Of a stretch of DNA of 64,000 bases, positions 42,760 to 51,829 are shown in pieces. Under the pieces are notes generated by a model. The model ran no database searches and was not told the origin of the DNA. It worked only from the letters and a program-made list of their open reading frames with translations. A program made the position numbers and the translations under genes. The stretch's first letter is position 1. Every line of letters starts with the position of its first letter. This DNA comes from DASUPK01 sp963815045 (GTDB lineage Bacteria; Actinomycetota; Thermoleophilia; Solirubrobacterales; 70-9): assembly GCA_963815045.1 (NCBI GenBank), contig CAWFET010000003.1, forward strand, positions 62,001 through 126,000, given 5' to 3'.

Positions 42760-43176
42760 CTAGCGCTCGAAGCCGAACCGCTCGGCGCTGGGCGGCGCGT
42801 ACACGGCCGGCGGCACGTACACCGGCAACGAAGGAGCCGGAGTGGGCGGACCGCTCGGTTTGCCGGGATTGTGCCGTCGATGGGCGGTGTGCCGGTGTCT
42901 CGTGGCCGTGGTGGCCCGACGGGGCGAGTTCCTTCCGGCATGCGAAAACAACTCGCCCGGACGGCGTGAGTCGGCCTTCGGTGCGGGATTCGGAGGGGCA
43001 GACTCCGCAGTCGCCTCGACCCCGGCCGGGCGAGGCGGAAGGCCGACGTCCGCGGGTACGGCAGGCGGCTTGTCCGAGCCGAGCAGCGCGGGCAGCGAAG
43101 CGATGCCGGCGATCGCCGCGGCCGCGATTGCGACGGCCTTCCCCACGCCCGCCCACCTGATCTGCCTGCCGGACAC
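42760..43176 (-). CDS. Membrane-anchored Pro/Ala-rich small protein
   Basis: 138 aa. One helix near the N-terminus (VGKAVAIAAAAIAGIASLPALL) is followed by a Pro/Ala/Arg-rich, disordered external part with His-Arg runs (TRHRHTAHRRH) and a Tyr-Pro tail (YVPPAVYAPPSAE). No catalytic domain is visible. The composition suggests a wall-spanning or surface-attached protein. It lies between the GT20 gene and rpsF on the other strand. Confidence 0.55.
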   Translation of the reverse strand: MSGRQIRWAGVGKAVAIAAAAIAGIASLPALLGSDKPPAVPADVGLPPRPAGVEATAESAPPNPAPKADSRRPGELFSHAGRNSPRRATTATRHRHTAHRRHNPGKPSGPPTPAPSLPVYVPPAVYAPPSAERFGFER

Positions 43177-43225
43177 CCCCGCTTGAGGTCACGCAGGCGA
43201 ACGTTCTCCCCTATAGTCGCCCGCC

Positions 43226-43624
43226 GTGAACCGCCACTACGAACTCGTACTGATGCTCGACCCCGAGGCCGCCGACGAGGCCCGCGAGAAGGTCGCGGGC
43301 GACGTCAAGCAGGCGATCGAGGGCGCGGGCACGCTCGACAAGGCCGACGTCTGGGGCCTGCGCAAGCTCGCCTACGAGATCAAGCAGCGCAACGAGGCCG
43401 ACTATCGCTTCTTCCGCTTCCAGGGCGAGCCGCAGCTGCTCGAGCGGCTGGATCACAACCTGAAGATCACCGACGGCGTCCTGCGCTTTCGCATCTTCAA
43501 GGTCGACCCCGAGTCGCCGGCGAACCCGCCGCCCGCCATTGAGCGGCCCATGGCGATCGAGGGTGCACGCCCCGACCGCGAAGACCGTCCGCGCCGTGGG
43601 CGCCGCGCCGACCGCGACGAGTAG
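43226..43624 (+). CDS. rpsF: 30S ribosomal protein S6
   Basis: 132 aa. S6 fold with MNRHYELVLMLDPEAADEARE, WGLRKLAYEIKQRNEADYRFFRFQG and LKITDGVLRFRIFK. The C-terminal extension is charged and likely disordered. The GTG is 8 nt after TATAGT, so the transcript seems leaderless. It heads the usual S6-SSB-S18-L9 series, but here the series is interrupted by an opposite-strand gene after ssb. Confidence 0.95.
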   Translation: MNRHYELVLMLDPEAADEAREKVAGDVKQAIEGAGTLDKADVWGLRKLAYEIKQRNEADYRFFRFQGEPQLLERLDHNLKITDGVLRFRIFKVDPESPANPPPAIERPMAIEGARPDREDRPRRGRRADRDE

Positions 43625-43737
43625 CGGCGCGCCTCGTTCCGCAGTTTCCGGCCTTTCTTCCCGACCGGGGGGAGAACCGACCGTGCGGCGACCTAAGATC
43701 GATGTTCAGGAATCGATAGAGAAGAGGAGTTGATCCA

Positions 43738-44208
43738 GTGGCGGGTTCGAACATCAACACGGTCGTAATCACGGGAAACCTCACCAAGGATCCCGAGCTG
43801 CGCTCGACGCCCGGCGGAACCTCCGTCTGCAAGCTTCGCGTGGCCGTCAACAGCCGCCGCAAGGACGGGCAGAGCGGCGAGTGGGTCGACAAGCCCAACT
43901 ACTTCGACGTCACCGTCTGGGGCGCGCAGGGCGAGAACTGCGCCAACTACCTCTCCAAGGGCCGCCCGGTCGCCGTCGAGGGACGGCTCGACTGGCGCGA
44001 GTGGGAGGCGCAGGACGGCTCCAAGCGCCAGGCGGTGGAGATCATCGCCAACAGCGTCCAGTTCCTGGGCTCGCGCTCGGACAACGCGGGCGGCGGTGGC
44101 GGCAACGGGACCTTCCAGCCGAGCTCAGACGTGCCGGCCGACACCTCGGACTTCGAGGGCGCGACCGTCAGCGCTGGCGGCGGCTCGGACGACGACATTC
44201 CGTTCTAA
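43738..44208 (+). CDS. ssb: Single-stranded DNA-binding protein
   Basis: 156 aa. OB-fold signatures INTVVITGNLTKDPELRSTPGG, LRVAVNSRR, WVDKPNYFDVTVWG and YLSKGRPVAVEGRLDWREWE, followed by a Gly-rich linker and the acidic tip DDDIPF that binds partner proteins. The GTG start has an AGAGGAG about 9 nt ahead, and a TAAGAT further upstream may add a promoter. Its stop overlaps the last codons of the convergent ELWxxDGT gene. Confidence 0.96.
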   Translation: MAGSNINTVVITGNLTKDPELRSTPGGTSVCKLRVAVNSRRKDGQSGEWVDKPNYFDVTVWGAQGENCANYLSKGRPVAVEGRLDWREWEAQDGSKRQAVEIIANSVQFLGSRSDNAGGGGGNGTFQPSSDVPADTSDFEGATVSAGGGSDDDIPF

Positions 44209-45590
44209 CGAGGCTTCGGTCCGGCCCTCCACAGCTCTCGGTTGTGCCTGCCGTCCTTGGCGGTGAAGAAGAGGGTGCCACCGACCGCGGTGAGATTCGT
44301 GGGCTCGCTGCTGCTGCTGCCACGGCGGATGTCCCTGACGATGGTCGTCCCAGCCCGGGTGCCGTCGCTTCGCCAGAGCTCCTGGCCGCGCCTCTTGTCG
44401 GCTCCGGCGAAGTAGAGCGGTCCTTTGGCAACAGTCAGCGATTGGGGGCCGAAGTAGCGCCCTGGGCCGATTCGCCTGACGAGGGTCGTTCCCTGCGGCG
44501 TGCCGTCGCTGTGCCATAGCCCGCTCCCGGAGCCGAAGTAGAGAGCCCTTCCCTTGGGCACGATGGGGCCAATGCCGCCCTGGACCTGCTTGACGAGGGT
44601 CGTCCCGACCTCGGTGCCGTCGCTTCGCCACAGCTCTCCCGTGCTGAGTCCGGTGTGAGACGCCGTGAAGTAGAGGGCGCCCCTCGACGTGGGTCCGAGG
44701 TAGACGGAGGTCGCGGGGCCGAAGTCTTTGACCACCGTCGTGCCGGCCTCGGTGCCGTCGCTTCGCCACAGCGCACTGCCGCCGGAGTTGGCGTCGCCGG
44801 CGCTGAAGAAAAGAGTCCCGTTGAAGTCGGTGAGGCTCGAGATGTAGACGAAGTGGGGCTTGACCAAGGTCGTCCCCGCCCCGGTGCCATCGCTTCGCCA
44901 TAGATCTGAATAGAAACCGCCGAAGCTGCCGAAGTAGAGAGTGCCATTGACGTTGATGAGTGGGTAGACGCCCATGTTCGGGAACGGCTTGACCAGAGTC
45001 GTCCCCGCCCCGGTACCGTCACTTCGCCACAGCCCGGACCCGGAATCGGTGCCGTCGAAGGCGGAGAAATAGAGAATGCCGTTGGCGTCGGTGAAGTAGT
45101 AAGGATTGCCGCCCTGGCTGCCGGGGTTGATGTCCTTGACCATTCTCGTCCCCCGCGCTGTGCCATCACTTCGCCAGAGCTCGGGCCCGTGCACGCCGTC
45201 GTCGGCCGTGAAGTAGATAATGCGGTTGACGGCCGTGATTCCGGAGAGGTCGCTCCCGTTCCGACCAGGCCTGATGTCCTTGACCATCCTCGTCCCTCGC
45301 CCCGTGCCATCGCTTTGCCAGAGCTCGAATCCGTGCTTGCCATCGTTGGCGCTGAAGTAGAGCGTCCCGTGGACATCGGTGAGGTCGCCCCCGTTGTAGA
45401 CGCAGCCGCAATTGCCGCCGCCGTTGGTGGTGATGCTGGGGGAGCGACCCGGATTGATGTCCTTGACCAGCACGGCCCGTCGGTGCCCGGCCGCCCGGGC
45501 GCCCGGAGTCGATACGAGCATCCCGCACGCGGCGATCAGCAATACGAGTCCGCACGCGAACAGCGGCATACGGTGACGGGCGAGGTGCAT
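44205..45590 (-). CDS. ELWxxDGT-repeat secreted protein
   Basis: 461 aa built from eight repeats of about 45-55 residues, each with the core ELWxSDGTxxGTxxVK (for example ELWRSDGTARGTRMVKDI) plus a partial ninth (ELWRAG) at the end. Between cores come G-x-LYFSA strands, so the fold should be a beta-propeller. The export signal ends in a lipobox-like LIAAC, so it may be a lipoprotein. Such proteins are surface or secreted and their ligands are unknown. It lies antisense within the ribosomal S6-SSB-S18-L9 block. Confidence 0.88.
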   Translation of the reverse strand: MHLARHRMPLFACGLVLLIAACGMLVSTPGARAAGHRRAVLVKDINPGRSPSITTNGGGNCGCVYNGGDLTDVHGTLYFSANDGKHGFELWQSDGTGRGTRMVKDIRPGRNGSDLSGITAVNRIIYFTADDGVHGPELWRSDGTARGTRMVKDINPGSQGGNPYYFTDANGILYFSAFDGTDSGSGLWRSDGTGAGTTLVKPFPNMGVYPLINVNGTLYFGSFGGFYSDLWRSDGTGAGTTLVKPHFVYISSLTDFNGTLFFSAGDANSGGSALWRSDGTEAGTTVVKDFGPATSVYLGPTSRGALYFTASHTGLSTGELWRSDGTEVGTTLVKQVQGGIGPIVPKGRALYFGSGSGLWHSDGTPQGTTLVRRIGPGRYFGPQSLTVAKGPLYFAGADKRRGQELWRSDGTRAGTTIVRDIRRGSSSSEPTNLTAVGGTLFFTAKDGRHNRELWRAGPKPR

Positions 45591-45687
45591 TCGATTCCCT
45601 CCTTGGGCTCTATCAACGCTAACCCTGTGAATCCACGTCCGGATCGGTGTTGCCGACCCAATCGTGATCCGGGGGGACCACCGAGTG

Positions 45688-45718
45688 CCGCGCCCAATAT
45701 GGGCGCGGCCGCTACCAT
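45688..45718 (+). promoter_or_regulatory. rpsR promoter with 8-bp inverted repeat
   Basis: TACCAT (45713-45718) is 12 nt before the rpsR ATG. Just upstream is a perfect inverted repeat CCGCGCCC-AATAT-GGGCGCGG (45688-45708), at the place of the spacer/-35, so it could be an operator. Confidence 0.5.
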
Positions 45719-45730
45719 TCGCGGCCGCTC

Positions 45731-46000
45731 ATGGCTCGTCAGCAGAGACAGCAGACTCCGACCGGCAACCGCAGGCGCCGCGGGCCGGCCGATCGCGGTC
45801 GCCCGCGGAAGTACACGCGCCTCAACGTCGAGGCGATCGACTACAAGGACCTGAACCTGCTGCGGCGGTTCATCTCCGATCGCGGCAAGACCCGCTCCCG
45901 TCGTGTCACCGGTCTCTCCCGGAAGCACCAGCAGCAGCTCACGCTGGCCGTGAAGCGCGCCCGCGAGCTCGCCATGCTGCCCTACGTCGGCGAGCGTTAG
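45731..46000 (+). CDS. rpsR: 30S ribosomal protein S18
   Basis: 89 aa, S18 signatures YKDLNLLRRFISDRGKTRSRRVTGLSRKHQQQLTLAVKRARELAMLPY (core only). The N-terminal 30 residues are basic. No N-terminal C-x-x-C zinc pair is present, so it is the zinc-independent form. It has its own promoter and is followed by rplI after 4 nt. Confidence 0.96.
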   Translation: MARQQRQQTPTGNRRRRGPADRGRPRKYTRLNVEAIDYKDLNLLRRFISDRGKTRSRRVTGLSRKHQQQLTLAVKRARELAMLPYVGER

Positions 46001-46004
46001 GCCG

Positions 46005-46460
46005 ATGGCCCAGGCGGTCCTGCTCAAGGATGTCGAGGGACTCGGCGAGGCCGGCACGGCCATCGACGTCTCTCCCGGCTACCTGCGCAACTACCTCGTG
46101 CCGCGCAAGCTGGCCCAGCCGGCGACGAAGGGCGCCCTCGAGGAAGCTCAGCGGAAGCGGGAGCGCGAGGAGCAGGCCGAGAAGCAGGCCGCCGAGCGCG
46201 CCGGTGAGACCTCAGCCCTGCTCTCGAAGACCGTCCTGACGATCAACCACCGCGCCGGCGAGGACGGCAAGCTCTTCGGCTCCGTCACCTCCGCCGAGAT
46301 CGCCGAGGCGATCCAGGCAGCACGCAGCCTCAAGATCGACCGAAAGAAGATCCGCCTCGAGGAGCCGATCCGCGAGACCGGCACCTACATGGTCGAGGTC
46401 GAGGTCGGCGGTGGCGCCACCGCCTCGGTGAAGACGATCGTCGCGGAAGCGAAGGAGTAA
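46005..46460 (+). CDS. rplI: 50S ribosomal protein L9
   Basis: 151 aa. The N-domain begins QAVLLKDVEGLGEAGTAIDV with the GYLRNYLVPRKLA RNA-binding motif, a long connecting helix rich in Arg/Glu follows, and the C-domain carries GKLFGSVTSAEIAEAIQ. The ATG lies 4 nt after rpsR. It is followed by a 387-nt non-coding stretch that carries the candidate RNA. Confidence 0.96.
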   Translation: MAQAVLLKDVEGLGEAGTAIDVSPGYLRNYLVPRKLAQPATKGALEEAQRKREREEQAEKQAAERAGETSALLSKTVLTINHRAGEDGKLFGSVTSAEIAEAIQAARSLKIDRKKIRLEEPIRETGTYMVEVEVGGGATASVKTIVAEAKE

Positions 46461-46472
46461 GGACCTGCCGCG

Positions 46473-46645
46473 CCAGGGTCGCACCCCTGGATGCGGCCCA
46501 GGACCGGCGCTGGATCGCCGCCTGCCTCCTTGCAAGTAGCACCGCTACGCGCTTCGTCGGCAGTCGGCACCCAGCTTGGTCCTGAACCGCCCCAGGGGCA
46601 CGCCCCTAACGCGACAGGTCCTGGGCGCAAAAACCGCCCTTCTTC
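46473..46645 (+). ncRNA. Candidate structured RNA in the rplI-dnaB gap
   Basis: The 387-nt gap before dnaB holds several complementary segments. P0 CCAGGG/CCCTGG (46473-46490) may end rplI. A 10-bp perfect long-range pair GCCCAGGACC (46496-46505) with GGTCCTGGGC (46617-46626) encloses hairpins GGCG/CGCC (46506-46519), GTAGC/GCTAC (46536-46548) and AGGGG/CCCCT (46594-46607). The 3' arm overlaps a terminator-like hairpin GGGCG-CAAAAAC-CGCCC followed by TTCTT (46623-46644), so the two structures exclude each other. A 9-bp hairpin CCAGGCACG/CGTGCCTGG (46647-46667) follows. I recognise no known RNA family. The rest of the gap (46668-46847) shows nothing further beyond the dnaB leader. Confidence 0.35.
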
Positions 46646-46847
46646 GCCAGGCACGATTCGTGCCTGGATTACGGCGACCGCAAATAGCCACAACTTTCCT
46701 GCGGGGGCCCGCCGCCTGTGATTTTCTAGCCAGGCTCGTGCGGATCTAGTTCCAGAAGGGGCACATGGGAATCCGCCGGGCCCGTATCCAGACTGGAGAG
46801 AGACTCGGCCGCCAGGTCGAGCGATCCCCTGCGCAACCGAGGAGCAC

Positions 46848-48296
46848 TTGGCCACCAACGGAACACCGACCATCGTCCCGCCCCAGAACCTCGAGGCCGA
46901 GGAGTCCGTGCTCGGGGCGATGCTGGTCTCGGAGTCGACGATCGAGCCGGTCATGCTCGACGTCCACCTGCGCGCGGACGACTTCTACCGCGACCGCCAC
47001 CGGACCATCTACGAGGCCATCATCGGCCTCAACGAGAACGCCGAGCCCGTCGACGTCCTGACGGTCTCAGAGGCACTCGCGCAGCGCGGCCAGCTGGATG
47101 CGATCGGCGGCCGCGACGTCGTCGCCAGCCTGGCGGCCAAGGTCCCGGCCCCGGGCAGCGCCAAGCACTACGCGCAGATCGTCAAGCAGAACTCGCTGAT
47201 GCGCCGCCTCGACCTGGCGGCGAAGCGAATCCAGCAATCGATCATCGAGCGGGACGGCGAGCCCAGGGCGCTGGTCGAGAACGCCGAGCGGCTGCTCTTC
47301 CAGGTCGCCAACGAGCAGCAGGCCGATGACTTCCGCCAGATCAGCGAGATCCTCCACGACGAGATCGACAAGCTCGAGAAGCTCGCGAGCGGCGACTCCG
47401 AGATCACGGGCACGCCCTCCGGCTTCCGAGACCTCGACGACAAGACCGGCGGCTTCCAGCCCGGCAACCTGATCGTGATCGCGGCCCGGCCCGCAATGGG
47501 CAAGTCGACCCTCGTCTGCGACTTCGCCCAGAACATCGCCATGAAGCACAACAAGCCGGTCGCCCTCTTCTCGCTGGAGATGTCGGAGATGGAGCTCGCC
47601 CACCGATTCATCGGCTCCCAGTCGCGGATCTCCTCGGACCGCCTCCGCAAGGGCAAGGTCGCACAGAAGGACTGGCCGAAGGTCGTCAAGGCCTGCAACC
47701 AGCTCGAGTCGGCGCCGCTCTGGATCGACGACTCCTCGGACCTCGGCCTGCTCGAGCTGCGCGCCAAGGCCCGCCGCCTCCATGCCCAGGAGCGCGGACG
47801 CGGGCACGACGGCCTCGGCCTGGTGATCGTCGACTACATGCAGCTGATGCGCTCGGACGACCCTCGCGCCAACCGGGTCGAGCAGGTCTCCCAGTTCAGC
47901 CGCGGCCTCAAGATCCTCGCCCGCGAGCTCGCAGTGCCGGTGATCGGGATCTCCCAGCTCTCACGCGCCCCCGAGCAGCGGCCCGACAAGCGGCCGATCC
48001 TCTCTGACCTGCGCGAGTCCGGCGCGATTGAGCAGGACGCCGACCTGGTCGGCTTCCTCTACCGCGACGACTACTACAACGCCGAGTCCGAGGACCCCGG
48101 CGGCGCCGAGCTGATCCTCGCCAAACACCGCAACGGACCGGTCGGCACCGTCAACCTCGTCTTCCTCGAGCACTACCCGAAGTTCGCCGACCGGGCGCGG
48201 GGTGAGCAGCCGGTCGAGCAACCGGCCGGTTCGGGCACGCCGGTCACGGACATAGGCACAGAGGGCGACCAGTTCGCGGACGCCGAGGAGCTCTAG
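46848..48296 (+). CDS. dnaB: Replicative DNA helicase
   Basis: 482 aa. The N-domain is typical (PPQNLEAEESVLGAMLVS), and the RecA-like domain has Walker A AARPAMGKSTLV near residue 215, Walker B LVIVDYMQLM and the arginine-finger region ISQLSRAPEQRPDKRPILSDL. No intein is present. The TTG start follows a good GAGGAG about 4 nt before it. It unwinds DNA ahead of the fork, and the next gene probably encodes its loader. Confidence 0.97.
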   Translation: MATNGTPTIVPPQNLEAEESVLGAMLVSESTIEPVMLDVHLRADDFYRDRHRTIYEAIIGLNENAEPVDVLTVSEALAQRGQLDAIGGRDVVASLAAKVPAPGSAKHYAQIVKQNSLMRRLDLAAKRIQQSIIERDGEPRALVENAERLLFQVANEQQADDFRQISEILHDEIDKLEKLASGDSEITGTPSGFRDLDDKTGGFQPGNLIVIAARPAMGKSTLVCDFAQNIAMKHNKPVALFSLEMSEMELAHRFIGSQSRISSDRLRKGKVAQKDWPKVVKACNQLESAPLWIDDSSDLGLLELRAKARRLHAQERGRGHDGLGLVIVDYMQLMRSDDPRANRVEQVSQFSRGLKILARELAVPVIGISQLSRAPEQRPDKRPILSDLRESGAIEQDADLVGFLYRDDYYNAESEDPGGAELILAKHRNGPVGTVNLVFLEHYPKFADRARGEQPVEQPAGSGTPVTDIGTEGDQFADAEEL

Positions 48297-49085
48297 GTGG
48301 CGATCAACTCTCCCTCGAGCGACCGCGAGCCCTGCCGTCTCGGCATCTGCGACGGCTCCGGCTGGATCCTCGGACCCGAGGACGTGGCCCGTCCCTGCGA
48401 CTGCCGCTCGAAGATGGTCGCGAAGGCCCGCCTGCGCGGAATCGACTCGGTGATCCCCGCCAAGTACCGGGGCGTCTCCTTCGACCGGCCTCCGGTGACG
48501 AAGATCGATGAGTTCGTGGTCCGGCGCGTCCGCAACTTCTGCGAGGAGATCGGCGAGAACCTCGACACCGGGCGCGGGATGTGGTTCTTCGGAAGTTCCG
48601 GGACCGGCAAGACGACCCTCGCGATGCTGATCTCCCGCATAGCTCTCGATGCGGGTCGCTCCGTCGCCATCTACTCGCTCCCCAAGCTGTTGAGCCGGAT
48701 TCGCCAGACCTACGATGCCGAGGTCGGAGAGCAGTCCTATTCGCAGCTCTTCGAGAGGCTCGCGACGGTCGACCTGCTCCATCTCGACGATCTCGGGACG
48801 GAGAAGCAGACGGACTGGGTGCTCGAGCAGCTCTATGCCCTGATCAACGAGCGCTACGAACGCCAGCACTCGTTGATCGTCACCAGCAACTTCGAGGACG
48901 ACGAGCTGGAGAAGCAGCTCGGCACCCGGATCGTCTCCCGGCTGATCGAGATGTGCGGAGACCCGGTCCTCCTCTTCGACGAGGACCGCCGGATGCGCGT
49001 CTCCGCGGACGTCCCCGGCTCGCTCGGGGAAAGCGCCCTCGGTGGCGGCGGGATGGCGGGCGGGCTCGGCCCGCTCGACCACTAG
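48297..49085 (+). CDS. DnaC/DnaI-like helicase-loader ATPase
   Basis: 262 aa AAA+ ATPase. N-terminal Cys-rich segment (CRLGICDGSGW ... ARPCDCRSKM) likely binds zinc, as in DnaI/DnaC-type loaders. Walker A is FGSSGTGKTTLAM near 98, Walker B LLHLDDLGTEKQ and sensor 1 SNFEDDELEKQLG. The GTG follows the dnaB stop without a gap, so they are co-transcribed. Loading DnaB onto DNA is the obvious role. IstB-like transposon proteins share the fold, but no transposase is near. Confidence 0.88.
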   Translation: MAINSPSSDREPCRLGICDGSGWILGPEDVARPCDCRSKMVAKARLRGIDSVIPAKYRGVSFDRPPVTKIDEFVVRRVRNFCEEIGENLDTGRGMWFFGSSGTGKTTLAMLISRIALDAGRSVAIYSLPKLLSRIRQTYDAEVGEQSYSQLFERLATVDLLHLDDLGTEKQTDWVLEQLYALINERYERQHSLIVTSNFEDDELEKQLGTRIVSRLIEMCGDPVLLFDEDRRMRVSADVPGSLGESALGGGGMAGGLGPLDH

Positions 49086-49177
49086 CCGCCACCAGGTCGC
49101 TGCATTTGGAGCGGCCGCCGTGCGGCCGCGACTTATGCGGGGCGACCGCTTGTGGCGGCGATCTGATGGCGAAGCCG
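49085..49177 (+). repeat. Roughly 90-bp repeat, copy C, upstream of purA
   Basis: Matches copy B in gccaccaggtcgct, tggagcg, cgacttatg, ccgcttgtgg and gatctgatggcgaagcc. The middle hairpin is different in sequence but retained as a shape: GCGGCCGC-CGT-GCGGCCGC. It starts at the loader stop and ends 31 nt before purA. Confidence 0.7.
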
Positions 49178-49208
49178 GATCGCCGCCAACCTCCTCATAA
49201 TCCTTGTC

Positions 49209-50515
<1,307 letters not shown>

Positions 50516-50519
<4 letters not shown>

Positions 50520-51220
50520 GCCAGCGCGCCGGTACTGGCGATCTCGTGCGTATCCAGCTGGGGGATCAGGCCCTCGGCGACGCCCTGCTCCTCACCGCGG
50601 CGGAGCATGCGCATGCCGAGGATCGTCGCGGCCAGGGTGGCCGTGACGCCGAGGCTCACCTGCACGCTGAGCAATCCCTGGCGGGTCCAGTAGACGTCCC
50701 GGAGGTCGAGCAGCAGAGCGGCCTCGTCCATGGTGAGCCCCATGCCGACGCCGAACGGAACCGCCAGCGCGGACTCGACACGCTGGTTTCGGGTGGTGAG
50801 CGCACCGATCCCAGAGCCGAAGGCGAGCACGATCCCCGGGACGAAGTGGTGGATGTGCCGTCCACTGACGTGGATGTCTCCGGCGGGCCACCAGGACTGG
50901 CGAATCCCCCAGGTCGCCAGCCGCGCGAAGGCGAACGCCCCCAGGAATCCCTGGAGGATGTTGAAGAGGACCGTCTCGTGGTGGGGGGTCGCGATGATTC
51001 CGCGCCGCGCCACGGCGAGGGTGTCCCGGGTCGCCTGTCCGGCGGCGTCAACCAGCGTCTCGGGGGTCTCCGCGTCCCTGCTCTCCCGCCGCCGACGGGC
51101 CATCCGCAGCGCCTCGCCGGTGACGAGCGTCCCGAGCGCTCCGGCGGCGAACACCGCCAGGCCCACCGTTACCCGGTCGGCCCGCCGCTCGCCTCGCCTG
51201 CTTCTGGTCAGCCTCCGCAC
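50516..51220 (-). CDS. Integral membrane protein of unknown function
   Basis: 234 aa with about five helices. A loop has HVSGRHIHHFVPGI (His-rich), and a later one DEAALLLDLRDVYW. I take this as a conserved actinobacterial membrane family, but no function is known. The His cluster facing one membrane side could bind a metal or haem; that is speculation. The GTG at 51220 is 8 nt after TAGCAT, which sets the start despite a much longer open frame upstream. Confidence 0.68.
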
Positions 51221-51343
51221 GCTGGGGGATGCTAGCCCGGTCAGGTTCGGCAACTCGGAAATAGGGCAGGAATGCCGCTTGTGAAGCCAGATCAGCAGTT
51301 TCCACTGACACGTGGATCCACCCCGCGCAATAGAGTGCCCTTC

Positions 51344-51442
51344 ATGCGGAGGCTGCTCACTTCCCCCGTGAACGTCGGCGTCAGCGCCGCCAGGCACGTC
51401 CTGTGGTACCTGAGCTACCACGCAGGTCCCCGCCAGCCCTAG
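51344..51442 (+). CDS. 32-aa small protein, leaderless
   Basis: MRRLLTSPVNVGVSAARHVL... followed by an abrupt TAG that abuts the ATG of the next gene. TAGAGT sits 7 nt before the ATG, the same spacing as the leaderless genes of this window. It has an amphipathic, basic N-terminus. It may be a real small protein or a leader peptide that couples translation to the GlsB/YeaQ gene. Confidence 0.45.
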   Translation: MRRLLTSPVNVGVSAARHVLWYLSYHAGPRQP

Positions 51443-51697
51443 ATGGGAATCATCGCCTGGATCATCCTGGGACTCTTCGCGGGCACCATTGCGAGGGCCG
51501 TCATTCCCGGGCGGACCGAGCCAGGGGGCTGCATCGGCACCACCGCCATCGGCATCCTCGGCGCTCTGCTCGGCGGCTTCCTGGCGAGCGCCCTCAACGT
51601 CGGCCACATCCACGACTTCTTCGATCTCGGAACCTGGCTGATCGCGATCGCCGGGTCGGTCATCCTGCTGCTGATCATCCGCGCGATCGCTCGCTGA
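51443..51697 (+). CDS. GlsB/YeaQ/YmgE-family membrane protein
   Basis: 84 aa, three helices with the family motif: GIIAWIILGLFAGTIARAVIPGRTEPGG, TTAIGILGALLGGFLA, and a C-terminal helix. Members are stress-induced integral membrane proteins of unknown mechanism. The ATG touches the stop of the upstream 32-aa frame. It is probably transcribed from the TAGAGT promoter in front of that frame. Confidence 0.9.
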   Translation: MGIIAWIILGLFAGTIARAVIPGRTEPGGCIGTTAIGILGALLGGFLASALNVGHIHDFFDLGTWLIAIAGSVILLLIIRAIAR

Positions 51698-51829
51698 GCG
51701 CTGTAGCTCGAGCGCGAAGCCAATCGTCTGACTCGTTCTCCTCGGCGCGGCCTGCCCTTCGCACCTTTGCCCCATCGGCCGGGTTACAAGCTGTACCAAG
51801 AATCGGAAAGCGCAAGACAAGGAGTGACC

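Noticed and set aside
44205..45590. Regularly spaced similar DNA segments (tcgcttcgccacagctc and similar)
   Set aside because: They are codons of the ELWxSDGT protein repeats, in frame at about 150-nt spacing; not a CRISPR array.
48297..49085. IstB-like transposition ATPase
   Set aside because: It is joined directly to dnaB, carries an N-terminal Cys-rich segment, and no istA-like transposase or terminal repeats are seen.
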